Program-made: the position numbers and the translations under genes
Shown here: positions 8,960 through 17,025 of the stretch, in pieces
Position numbering within the stretch: position 1 is the first letter of the stretch
How the letters are laid out: each line of letters begins with the position of its first letter
Source of the DNA: Pseudomonadota bacterium
GTDB taxonomy: Bacteria; Pseudomonadota; Alphaproteobacteria; Acetobacterales; Acetobacteraceae
NCBI GenBank assembly: GCA_021805565.1
Contig: JAJZFA010000043.1
Location: forward strand, 124,001-188,000
Reading direction: 5' to 3'
DNA: 64,000 bases
Notes under the pieces: generated by a model
Told to the model about the DNA's origin: nothing
The model's database searches: none
What the model saw: the letters and a program-made list of their open reading frames with translations, nothing else

Positions 8960-9733
8960 TCAAAGGCCCTTGGGGTGGGACAGGAATTCCTGAATAATGT
9001 GCGGCGGCGCTTTCACGTAATCGGATGTGCGGCTGACCCCAAGGCCGGTGAGGCGCCGCAGTTTGACGGCGGTTTCCGCGGCTTTCACCACGATGGGAAT
9101 GCCGTTGATAACCGGGGCGCCATCGACCGCGTGGCCGCGAATGCGGGAAAACAGCAGCATGGGGATTCCGCCGCCGGGGATCAGCACATCGACGCCTTGC
9201 GCGACGAGCGGTCTTGCCTGTTCGGCAAATTTCCGTTCCACTTCCCTGGCGAGATCGTCGTTCGCGTAGGCTTTCAGGATTTCGCCGGGTTCGAACGTCA
9301 TGGCGTGGACGCCGGTGACGCGGTGTTCCAGCCCATATTTGCGAATCTGGTGATGAAACCAGGAGATATAGCGCGGATTTATCGTTACGATACCGCTGCG
9401 CTGACCCAATTGGCAGGCGTGCAGCATGGAGGCTTCGCCCAGCGCGACGACCGGAATATCGACAACCGAGCGGCATTCGTAAAGACCGGCGTCCTGGAAG
9501 TGGCCGATGACGAAGGCATCGTAACCTTCGCGTTCGGCTTTTATGGCGTTGCAGATCACCTCCCTGGCGCAGCGGAATTCCACGATCGGGTGGGCGTAGG
9601 AGTCGTGTGGGGTGATGCCGTGGACCTCGATTTCAGTGCCTGGATCGGCGATTTCAACCAGATGCGCTTTCAGCACGTCCCAGTATTGGGCGCCGTTTTC
9701 ATAATCGACGTAGCTTTGATACCAGATACGCAT
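8960..9733 (-). CDS. Asp/Glu/hydantoin racemase family protein lacking both catalytic cysteines
   Basis: 257-residue member of the aspartate/glutamate/hydantoin racemase fold. The GHFQDAGLYECR segment (His78) aligns with the block that normally holds the first catalytic Cys (ACF-DPGL type), and IPGGGIPML (about 187-191) aligns with the block that normally holds the second (GC-G). Neither position is Cys. A classical two-base racemisation is therefore unlikely; relatives such as decarboxylases and maleate isomerases need only one Cys. Placed between an SDR gene (12 bp) and gamma-glutamyltransferase. Function unknown within this pathway. Confidence 0.78.
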   Translation of the reverse strand: MRIWYQSYVDYENGAQYWDVLKAHLVEIADPGTEIEVHGITPHDSYAHPIVEFRCAREVICNAIKAEREGYDAFVIGHFQDAGLYECRSVVDIPVVALGEASMLHACQLGQRSGIVTINPRYISWFHHQIRKYGLEHRVTGVHAMTFEPGEILKAYANDDLAREVERKFAEQARPLVAQGVDVLIPGGGIPMLLFSRIRGHAVDGAPVINGIPIVVKAAETAVKLRRLTGLGVSRTSDYVKAPPHIIQEFLSHPKGL

Positions 9734-9745
9734 GGGGTTTCCCTG

Positions 9746-10462
9746 TTAGATCGTAATGGAACCAATGCTGGCGCCGCCGCAAACGAACAACGTCTGGCCG
9801 GTGATGAAGCTGCTGTCCGGGCTGACGAAGAACATGACCGCGCGGGCAACGTCGTCCGGAACGCCCAGGCGTTTGACGGGAATGGCGGCGGCCAGGGCTT
9901 CCTCCCGAGCACTGTCGGCGGGAATCACGTCGTGGAACATTTCGGTTTCGCGGATGGGGCCGGGCGCGACGACGTTGACGGTGATGCCGTCTGGGGCGAG
10001 TTCCAGCGCCCACGTGCGGGCCATGCCGATCATGCCGGCCTTCGTCGCGGAATAGGCGGTGCGGGTGGCAAGGCCGAGGGCGGCGCGGGAGGAAATCAGC
10101 ACGATCCGGCCGAACCCGGCGGCGCGCATCGCGGGCAGGGCCGCCTGGGTCAGGGTCAATGCGCTGTTGAGGTGAAGCTGCATCAGCGCGATCATGTCGC
10201 CATCCGTAACGTCCGCCAGCGCTTTCGCTCGGATGGCACCGGCGTTGTGGACGATATGGGTAATTTCGTGGCGGGCCGCGAGGTCTTGTGCGGCTTGCGC
10301 TGTCGCGACCGGGTCCAGCAGGTCGGCTTCGAGGTGTTCGCAGCGCGGATCGGCTGGCTCGCGGCGCGACAACGAAACGACATGATGGCCGGCATCGAGC
10401 AAATGAGTACAGATCGCGGCGCCGATGCCGGTGCTGCCCCCGGTGACGATCGCGACGGTCAT
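9746..10462 (-). CDS. SDR family oxidoreductase
   Basis: Classical short-chain dehydrogenase, 238 residues, NAD(P)-dependent. Visible motifs: TGGSTGIG (residues 7-14), HNAG (72-75), and the catalytic Ser-Tyr-Lys set with YSATK (Tyr137, Lys141). PG-PIRETEMF follows. The start MTVAIVTGGS overlaps the stop of the cyclase-family gene by four bases (ATGA), so it belongs to the same operon. Substrate unknown; a hydroxyl or carbonyl of the indole/isatin-like intermediates is plausible from context. Confidence 0.88.
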   Translation of the reverse strand: MTVAIVTGGSTGIGAAICTHLLDAGHHVVSLSRREPADPRCEHLEADLLDPVATAQAAQDLAARHEITHIVHNAGAIRAKALADVTDGDMIALMQLHLNSALTLTQAALPAMRAAGFGRIVLISSRAALGLATRTAYSATKAGMIGMARTWALELAPDGITVNVVAPGPIRETEMFHDVIPADSAREEALAAAIPVKRLGVPDDVARAVMFFVSPDSSFITGQTLFVCGGASIGSITI

Positions 10463-11241
10463 GGCTTCGTCTCGACAAGCGCCAATACCCGCAAGGGGCT
10501 GCCAGAACCCTGGCGGATTTTCAGCGGGGCGGTCAGCAGCAGGGTGCCGGTGGGCGGAAGCTGGTCGAGATTTGCCAGGCATTGCAGGCCATAGCGGCCG
10601 CGCCCGTGCATGTAGTGATGGGCGGGATAGGGGGGCGTAAAGTGGGCAGCCTGGCCGGCATCGGTGCCGATTGTTTCTGTCCCGAAGCCGTGAACGTCGC
10701 GTTCCTCGACCAGGAATTTGACAGCGTCGGGGGCCGGGCCGGGGGAATGCGGCCCGTCATCGGACAGGTTGACGTATTGTCTCGGCGGTAGCTTGTGCCA
10801 GTCTGTTCGCAGCAGAACCCAGGATTGCGACGGGATGCGGCCATGTTTGGCTTCCCAGGCTTGGACGAACGGAATGGTCAGCACGAAGTCAGCGTCGGCG
10901 GCGGATTCAGCTGCGCAGTCGATCGTGCAAGCGGGTGCCAGGAAGTGTTCGGGCGGAATGGTATCCACCGCGTTGTTGGGCAATTCCTTGCCGGTGACCC
11001 AATGGATGGGGGCGTCGAAATGCGTGCCGGTGTGTTCGCCCATGGTGAAGTTGTTCCAATACCAGGCGGGGCCGCGTTCGTCGTAGCGGGAGATTTCCTC
11101 CATGCGGAACGGCGCGCACTGGCCGAGTTCGGGCGGCATGACAATGGTGGGAAATCCGGGCGTCAGCGTGTGCGTCAGGTCGATGACACGAATCCGGCCG
11201 GTGGCCAGCGCGACGGCGAAGGCGGTCAGGGCGGTGGTCAT
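10459..11241 (-). CDS. Cyclase-family metal hydrolase, isatin hydrolase-like
   Basis: 260-residue member of the cyclase/kynurenine formamidase superfamily. The metal-binding motif HTGTHFDAPIH (residues 70-80) fits HxGTHxDxPxH, which coordinates Mn or Zn; a second His-rich stretch AHHYMHGRG lies near the C-terminus. The family includes isatin hydrolase, which opens the isatin ring to isatinate, kynurenine formamidase and other cyclic-amide hydrolases. The neighbours (Rieske dioxygenase, IorAB, aminobenzoyl-CoA fusion) make isatin ring opening the best guess; this is inference. Coupled on both sides by ATGA overlaps. Confidence 0.85.
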   Translation of the reverse strand: MTTALTAFAVALATGRIRVIDLTHTLTPGFPTIVMPPELGQCAPFRMEEISRYDERGPAWYWNNFTMGEHTGTHFDAPIHWVTGKELPNNAVDTIPPEHFLAPACTIDCAAESAADADFVLTIPFVQAWEAKHGRIPSQSWVLLRTDWHKLPPRQYVNLSDDGPHSPGPAPDAVKFLVEERDVHGFGTETIGTDAGQAAHFTPPYPAHHYMHGRGRYGLQCLANLDQLPPTGTLLLTAPLKIRQGSGSPLRVLALVETKP

Positions 11242-12479
11242 TGTCCGAGTTCCCGTTCCAGCGCCTTGGGTTGAACGTCCAGGCGCGCCTTGATGTCCTG
11301 TGCGATGTCGCCGACGTAGGAATCCTCGATACCCTTGCGCAACGCGTCCACGGTCGCATTCGCCAGCGCGGCCGGAGATAGTTTCGGGGGCGGCACGGTT
11401 TGAAACCATTCCGTATCCAGCGGTCCGGCGAACATATTCAGCACCTTGACGCCACCGCCGCGCAATTCCGCCCGCAGTGCCTGTGCGGCGGACAGGCAGG
11501 CGGCCTCGGCGGCGGAAAAGGCGCCGTATTGCGGCCAGTTCATCAGGGCATGGACGGACAACAGGTTGACGAACGCCGCGGCGGCATTGACGCCATCCGC
11601 GCCCCGTGCGCGCATGGTGGGGCCGAAATATTGCGCCAGCCGCAACAGGCCGAAATAGCGGATATCCATCTCCCGATGGGCGATGGTCAGGCCGTGACGG
11701 TGCATGATGCCGCCGGCGCGGGGATGTTCGGCGGTGTTGATCAGAATATCCACCCGGTGGGCGATTTCGCCGGCCACGTCGGCAACCGACTGACTATCGG
11801 TGATATCGAGCGAAACGACCTCGGCGCCCGGAATCGTGCGCAGGGCGGTTTCGCCGGGGAAGGGTTTCCACGCATCGGCGATGCCCACGAAAACGATCGA
11901 CGCCCCGGCCCCGGCCATTGCCCGAGCCATCGCCTGACCGATGGCGGTGCGGCCGTCGGTAATCAGCACGCGGCGGAATTTCGGATCGCAGGTGAATTCC
12001 CGCAGTTGCACGTCGTCCCCCTGATGCTGGCTGGACTGTTCCGGCATAGCGATAGCGACGGCGTTGCCGCTTTTGTCGAGACGCAGGCTAAGCCGCACCC
12101 GAGTCCCTTCGGCAACGTCGCCGTGCAGATGGGCAACGAAAGACGGACCGCAATCCAGCACCACGGTGCCGATGCGCCACGGCGTGCGCTCACGGAAATA
12201 GACATCGGTGCTGGTGCGGATCGTCGTTTCGGCCAGCAGCGTGCCGCCTGGCGGCACGTCCTGGAACGGCAGGCGGCTGGACAGGCAGCGCGGACAGGCA
12301 TCGCGCGGCGGATAGATCGCCAGGCCGCAGCCGGCACAGACCTGCAGGGCGAACCGGCCCTCGGCGGCGGCGGCGGTTAGTCCGTGCGCGGTGCGGCTGC
12401 GAACACCCTGCGGCAGCAGCGGTTCGCGGGTTTTCTTCAGCGGATCCTTGCGGCGGGGACGGATCAGCGGTTCGGTCAT
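11238..12479 (-). CDS. Zn-ribbon/OB-fold (DUF35-type) protein fused to a degenerate SDR domain
   Basis: 413 residues with two parts. The N-terminal ~150 residues are the acyl-CoA-associated rubredoxin-like Zn ribbon (Cys48, Cys51, Cys62, Cys65: CAGC...CPRC) plus an OB fold, the usual partner of thiolase-like proteins. From ~168 a Rossmann SDR domain follows, but its glycine motif is TDGRTAIG, the NNAG motif is INTAEH, and the YxxxK motif reads Tyr318-GAF-Ser322, so the catalytic Lys is gone. It starts four bases inside the thiolase-like gene (ATGA), supporting a complex with that protein. The SDR part may be structural or act on a CoA ester in a non-redox way. Confidence 0.85.
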   Translation of the reverse strand: MTEPLIRPRRKDPLKKTREPLLPQGVRSRTAHGLTAAAAEGRFALQVCAGCGLAIYPPRDACPRCLSSRLPFQDVPPGGTLLAETTIRTSTDVYFRERTPWRIGTVVLDCGPSFVAHLHGDVAEGTRVRLSLRLDKSGNAVAIAMPEQSSQHQGDDVQLREFTCDPKFRRVLITDGRTAIGQAMARAMAGAGASIVFVGIADAWKPFPGETALRTIPGAEVVSLDITDSQSVADVAGEIAHRVDILINTAEHPRAGGIMHRHGLTIAHREMDIRYFGLLRLAQYFGPTMRARGADGVNAAAAFVNLLSVHALMNWPQYGAFSAAEAACLSAAQALRAELRGGGVKVLNMFAGPLDTEWFQTVPPPKLSPAALANATVDALRKGIEDSYVGDIAQDIKARLDVQPKALERELGQ

Positions 12480-13639
12480 GCGCGCGCCAACAGCACGGCG
12501 GAACTGGCTAGGCCGCGATCGTAGTTGATCATGCCGAAGCCAGACACCAGCCCGATATTGGCGTTCGGCACGGCGGTTGTGCCGGCCTCGTCCGTAAGCT
12601 GACGCAGCGCCTCGACCAGTCCCAGATGGCCGCCGCCGGCCCCTGCCTGACCGACCGACAACTGCCCGCCGGATGTGTTATGCGGAAAGTCGCCGTCCGT
12701 CGTCAGGCTGTGGGCGCGCACGAAGGCAGGCCCCTCGCCCTTTTCGCAAAAGCCGAGATCCTCGATCTGCATCATAACAATCACCGGGTAATCGTCGTAA
12801 GTTTGCAGGAAATCCACCGCGTCGGGCTTGATGCCCGCCATACCCCACAGCTCGTCGCGATCGATCGCCCAGCCGCCGCGAAACTGAATTGGATCGCTGG
12901 CGAACGCGTTGTGGCGTTCGATCGCCGACAAAATGCGGGCGTAAGGGATGTTCATCGCAACCGCATCGTCTTCCCGGCACACCAGGAAGGCCTCGGCGCC
13001 GGCGCACGGCATGACACAATCGAACAGGTGAATCGGGTCCGCGATCGGGCGGGCACGCATATAATCTTCCAGCGTCAGCGTTTTTTGCATCAAAGCGCCG
13101 TCGTATCGCTGGGCGTTGGCACGCTGGGCGACGCAAATGCGCCCGAAATCTTCCCGCGTTGCACCCGTTTTATTCATGTAATGACGGGTAATCAGGGCGA
13201 AACTGGCGTTCGGGCCGCCGGACCCGTACGGATACACCGCATCCTGCGCGAAGCGGGAAAACGAAGACAGGGTCTTACGAAAGCTATCCACGTGATTTGT
13301 ATCCGCACCGACACAAACGACAAAATCCGCATCTCCCGCCTGCACCCCCCGAACCGCACGTCGCAGCGCAACGCCCCCGCCGGCGCCGCCCATCGGGACA
13401 TAATCCAGCCAGCGCGGCGACAGGCCGAGATGTTGTGTCAGTCCGATGGCCGTGTCGGGCGCCAAAGTAAAGCTGGACACCGAAAGACCGTCGATCTGGT
13501 CCGGCATCAGGCCGGTTCGTTGCAACAGCGCGTGAAGCGCTCGGCCGATCCACCAATGCGCGCTGTTCACCGAATACCGGCGATACGGCACGCTGACCGG
13601 CGCGCAAATAACGACCCCGTCATAGCCTTTGCGCTTCAT
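12476..13639 (-). CDS. Thiolase-like protein (SCP-x/acetyl-CoA acetyltransferase-like)
   Basis: 387-residue thiolase-fold protein of the lipid-transfer/SCP-x group. The nucleophile loop reads MGGAGGG (residues 83-89), with no Cys at the usual position. The C-terminal HNTSGGQLSVGQAGAGGG block is the conserved thiolase end region. Together with the Zn-ribbon/OB-fold partner encoded immediately downstream, such pairs perform CoA-dependent C-C bond cleavage or aldol-type reactions. In this locus a role in removing the acetyl side chain from an indole-acetyl-CoA derivative is plausible (inference). Overlaps both neighbours by four bases. Confidence 0.83.
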   Translation of the reverse strand: MKRKGYDGVVICAPVSVPYRRYSVNSAHWWIGRALHALLQRTGLMPDQIDGLSVSSFTLAPDTAIGLTQHLGLSPRWLDYVPMGGAGGGVALRRAVRGVQAGDADFVVCVGADTNHVDSFRKTLSSFSRFAQDAVYPYGSGGPNASFALITRHYMNKTGATREDFGRICVAQRANAQRYDGALMQKTLTLEDYMRARPIADPIHLFDCVMPCAGAEAFLVCREDDAVAMNIPYARILSAIERHNAFASDPIQFRGGWAIDRDELWGMAGIKPDAVDFLQTYDDYPVIVMMQIEDLGFCEKGEGPAFVRAHSLTTDGDFPHNTSGGQLSVGQAGAGGGHLGLVEALRQLTDEAGTTAVPNANIGLVSGFGMINYDRGLASSAVLLARA

Positions 13640-15222
13640 GCCGGCCTCCGCTTCAACGCGCGCGTGTCGTGCGCGGCGGCAGCCAGGGACGCAACCAAAC
13701 TCCGTAGTTCGCCGCGCTGGATTTTCTGCGTGGAGGTCAGCGGAAGGTCCGCGACGAAGGCGATGAAGCCGGGCGCTTTATAGTATGCCAGCCGGTCCAC
13801 GCACCAGGCCGTTATCTCGCGGGCAAGGGCTTCGCCGGCGTGCGCGTTTGTTACGATACAGGCGAAAACCTCCTCGCCGCGCACCGCGTCCGCAATGGGG
13901 GCCACGGCAACGGCTGTTATGGCCGCGTGCTGACGCAGGGCGCTTTCGACCTCGACCGCCGCGATGTTTTCCCCCGAACGGCGGATGACGTTCTTGCGCC
14001 GGTCCACGAAATGCATCGATCCATCGGGACCGCGGCGCACGACGTCGCCCGTATGAAACCATCCGCCCGCCCAGGCCTCGGCGGTCGCGGCGGGGTCCTT
14101 CAGGTATTCGCTGAAAAATCCGTGGCGTGGATTGGGGCCGGCATGGCGCACCAACAATTCGCCCTGTTCGCCGTCCGAACCGTCGTCTTGCATAATCCGC
14201 GTTTCGATGGCGGGCGCGGGCCGGCCGAAACAGTACGTGCCGATATGGCGAGGCTCCTCGCTGGCGGCGATGACGGCCCCGGCGCCGGTTTCGGTCATTG
14301 CCCAGGCTTCGATAAGGGGAAATCCGAAACGGGCCTCGAACCGCGCATGCAGCTTGCCATCGACGCCCGCGCCGAACCCGAAACGAACCGCGTGGGCGGC
14401 ATCGTCGGCCGAAGGTGGGTCGGCCATCAGGATCGCGGGCATGACGCCGAGGTAATGGACGATGGTGGCGCCGGATTCGCGAACCGTGCGCCACCAGGAC
14501 CGGGGGTGAAAACGATCCAGCGGAATCAGGCAGCCGCCGGTCATCAGCATCGCCATGGCGGAGTAAGCCAGCGCGTTCATGTGAAACAGCGGCAGCGGTG
14601 TCAGCATGCGTTCCGTGGCCTGGCGTATCGTTCCCAGGCCGGCCAGGTTGGCGTACCATTCTCCGGCCACGGTGAAATAGGCGTCAGACAGCACGCAGCC
14701 TTTCGGACGGCCAGTGGTACCGGATGTGTACAACAGCGCGGCCTCATTGACCGCCGTCCCCGGTTCGGTCACGCGCGCCGGCGGCGCGTCCGGCGACACG
14801 ATGGGAACGGGGCGACCGGCGGACGCTTCCCTCAGCGCCGCATGACGGGATTCGATCGCAACAATGGCGGCGAGTCCGGAATGGGCGATGACATACGCAA
14901 GTTCGATAATCCGGAGGTCCGGGTTCAGAGGCACGATGGAAACACCCAGGGCGTTCAGTGCGAACCAGTGCAGGAAGAACGCCGGCCGGTTTTCCAGCAG
15001 CAGTCCGACCCGGTGGCCGCGCGTGTAACCGGCTGCGTCATACTGGGTGCGAAGGTTTTGAACAGCGGCCAAGGCCTGGGAATACGCGATGTCGCCGGCT
15101 TCGATGCCATAGGCGGCGGCGGTTTCAGCCGTAACGGACAGCCAGGGCCGTCCAGCGTGCGTAGCGGCAGCCTGGGAAAACGTTTCAAAGACAGTGATCA
15201 TTTCCGGCAGTCCCGCGGACAT
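13636..15222 (-). CDS. AMP-binding acyl/aryl-CoA synthetase
   Basis: 528-residue ANL-superfamily ligase: acid + ATP + CoA to acyl-CoA via an acyl-AMP. Motifs: P-loop LLYTSGTTGRPKGC near residue 165, AWAMTETGAG (A5), GWFHTGDVV (A7), DRRKNVIRRSGENI (A8) and the C-terminal LPLTSTQKIQRGEL with the A10 Lys. The gene sits between the Rieske oxygenase beta subunit and the thiolase-like gene, so the substrate is likely the oxygenated aromatic acid. A second Met at residue 8 (MITVFETF) is an alternative start. Overlaps the next gene by ATGA. Confidence 0.92.
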   Translation of the reverse strand: MSAGLPEMITVFETFSQAAATHAGRPWLSVTAETAAAYGIEAGDIAYSQALAAVQNLRTQYDAAGYTRGHRVGLLLENRPAFFLHWFALNALGVSIVPLNPDLRIIELAYVIAHSGLAAIVAIESRHAALREASAGRPVPIVSPDAPPARVTEPGTAVNEAALLYTSGTTGRPKGCVLSDAYFTVAGEWYANLAGLGTIRQATERMLTPLPLFHMNALAYSAMAMLMTGGCLIPLDRFHPRSWWRTVRESGATIVHYLGVMPAILMADPPSADDAAHAVRFGFGAGVDGKLHARFEARFGFPLIEAWAMTETGAGAVIAASEEPRHIGTYCFGRPAPAIETRIMQDDGSDGEQGELLVRHAGPNPRHGFFSEYLKDPAATAEAWAGGWFHTGDVVRRGPDGSMHFVDRRKNVIRRSGENIAAVEVESALRQHAAITAVAVAPIADAVRGEEVFACIVTNAHAGEALAREITAWCVDRLAYYKAPGFIAFVADLPLTSTQKIQRGELRSLVASLAAAAHDTRALKRRPA

Positions 15223-15247
15223 GATGGTAACGGTCTCGAATGGTCGT

Positions 15248-15724
15248 TCATATAAATAACTGGATGCTGCCGAACGCGGAATCGCAGTTGACCAGATCGA
15301 CCCGCTTCATCCGGATACGCAACGCTCCGTCGATCTCGGTCAATTCGTGGGTGGTCCAGGCGGCATAGAGGTCCTGCCGGTCGAGGCGCGATTCAACGTA
15401 GTGCATGGCAGTCCAGACGACATAATGGTTGGTTTCGGGGTCGAAGACATCGACCCGGGGCTGTTGCAGCACATGATGACAGCGGCTTTTCGGCTTTTGG
15501 CTGTACGTCCGGTTGTTCTTCAATCGCTCGACACGCAGGCGCAACAGAAAAAAATCCTCGTCCATCAGCGACGCGGTCAGGCGCCGGTCGGTCTGGCCGT
15601 ATTCCAGTGGCATCCAGTAACGGCCATCCGGCGCAAACAGCTCCAGCCATTCGTCGAATCGTTGCTCATCCAGCAAACGGGCCTCGCGATAGATAAAATC
15701 GGCCAAGCCGGATCGATCGATCAT
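15248..15724 (-). CDS. Aromatic-ring-hydroxylating dioxygenase, beta subunit
   Basis: 158-residue NTF2-like beta subunit that packs with the Rieske alpha subunit. Family features: FIYREARLLDEQRFDEWLELF near the N-terminus and DGRYWMPLEY, the usual 155-180 residue length, and no catalytic metal site. Its ATG overlaps the alpha-subunit stop by four bases, so alpha and beta are translationally coupled. No dedicated ferredoxin or reductase gene lies in the block, so electrons must come from elsewhere in the genome. Confidence 0.92.
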   Translation of the reverse strand: MIDRSGLADFIYREARLLDEQRFDEWLELFAPDGRYWMPLEYGQTDRRLTASLMDEDFFLLRLRVERLKNNRTYSQKPKSRCHHVLQQPRVDVFDPETNHYVVWTAMHYVESRLDRQDLYAAWTTHELTEIDGALRIRMKRVDLVNCDSAFGSIQLFI

Positions 15725-17025
15725 GGTTCTGCCGTCATGTAGCGCGCCCAGGCGCGGAATTGATTGCGCATCTGGCGTTCGGTCGTTCCATTGCTGACGG
15801 ACACGCCGGTTTCGCCCGGTTCGTATAGACGATGCAGACTGACCCAGGGGTTTCCGTTGGCGAGCAAGCCCTCTTGGGCGCGCTCGTACATCTCCAGATC
15901 GTCATGACCTACGACCGAGGTCGGGGCGTTGATCAGCCGGTTGTACACCAGCGTTCGTTCCAGCAGGAAATCCGGTGCATCGACCAGACGGAAGGTCCAG
16001 CTTTCCACCAGCGTCCGGTCCGGACCCAGCGGCTTGAACAGCCGCAGCAACTGGATGGGGCCTTTGACCATAAGGTTGGGGAAATAGATCGTGTTGTGGC
16101 GGTTTTCGTCCAGAATCGCCTTGGCACGCGGCTCCCCGTAAGCCGCAGCCATCTGGTCGAAGTAGCCGGGAACCGCGGAATAATTCGAATGGATCGAGTG
16201 ATTTACGCCAGTATGGCCGTGGCCGTTGTCCCACGTCCGAATACCCATTGTTTCAAAGAGTTCGTATGGCCCCATGAACGGGGCATAAATTTCCACCGCC
16301 ATCGGCTTGGGATTTTGCTCGCCCGCGCGCTTCCACAGCTCGATGGCGGTCCCGGCGGACGACATATGGGCGACCATGGGGTGGCAGGTGTCGGTCTGGT
16401 TCTCGACCAGCATTTTCCAGTTGCAGTTGTGCATATAGCGCAGCACGCCGCCCGCGACTTCCAGCCGCCCGGCGGGGGACCGATCCACCATGTTGTCGAT
16501 GCTGGACAGCGAATCGCCAAAATACGCCGCGAAATCCGGCCCCCCCGCCGCCATCTTGGCGAAGACGAAGCCCCGGTGGTTGTGGACATGGCGAACCGGA
16601 GTCAGGCCCCGCGCGGCCTGGCTTGTTGCAAAAGGCGTATTTTCGTACCCACCCGGCAAGGGCAGCGCCGCCGGGCTGCCGTCTGTTCGGAAACTCCATG
16701 CGTGATAGGGACAACGGAAAAAGCGGCCGGTGTTGCCACAGGTTTCAGTGGTGATGCGGGTGCCTTTATGCGGGCAGCGATTGTACAGCACATGAACGGT
16801 ATCGTCCTCGTGCCGGACCATCAGTACGGGCTGGGTGCCGATCGCGGTGGCGAAATAATCGCCCGGTTTGGCAACCTGCGAGTCGTGGCCGACATAGACC
16901 CAGGTGTTGGCGAACAGGCGTTCCATCTCCAGCGCGAAGATTTCCGGGTCGGTATAAACGTCGCGGTGAACCTCCGCATCGCGCACCAGCGCACGCAGGG
17001 CTTCGGGATTATCGCGGTAGCTCAT
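15721..17025 (-). CDS. Rieske [2Fe-2S] aromatic-ring-hydroxylating dioxygenase, alpha subunit
   Basis: 434-residue catalytic subunit. Rieske cluster ligands: Cys84-Pro-His86 and Cys105-Pro-Tyr-His108. Mononuclear iron ligands are in DTCHPMVAH (His215 and His220, bridging Asp212), with the third acidic ligand expected C-terminally. The enzyme inserts O2 into an aromatic or indole ring in the cytoplasm. The neighbouring IorAB, CoA ligase and isatin-hydrolase-like genes suggest an indole-3-acetate type substrate; anthranilate or benzoate-like substrates are alternatives. Overlaps iorB stop by ATGA. Confidence 0.94.
   Translation of the reverse strand: MSYRDNPEALRALVRDAEVHRDVYTDPEIFALEMERLFANTWVYVGHDSQVAKPGDYFATAIGTQPVLMVRHEDDTVHVLYNRCPHKGTRITTETCGNTGRFFRCPYHAWSFRTDGSPAALPLPGGYENTPFATSQAARGLTPVRHVHNHRGFVFAKMAAGGPDFAAYFGDSLSSIDNMVDRSPAGRLEVAGGVLRYMHNCNWKMLVENQTDTCHPMVAHMSSAGTAIELWKRAGEQNPKPMAVEIYAPFMGPYELFETMGIRTWDNGHGHTGVNHSIHSNYSAVPGYFDQMAAAYGEPRAKAILDENRHNTIYFPNLMVKGPIQLLRLFKPLGPDRTLVESWTFRLVDAPDFLLERTLVYNRLINAPTSVVGHDDLEMYERAQEGLLANGNPWVSLHRLYEPGETGVSVSNGTTERQMRNQFRAWARYMTAEP

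Noticed and set aside
8729-10594. Plus-strand frame of 621 codons
   Set aside because: Runs antisense across parts of four real genes, so cannot be a genuine single gene.
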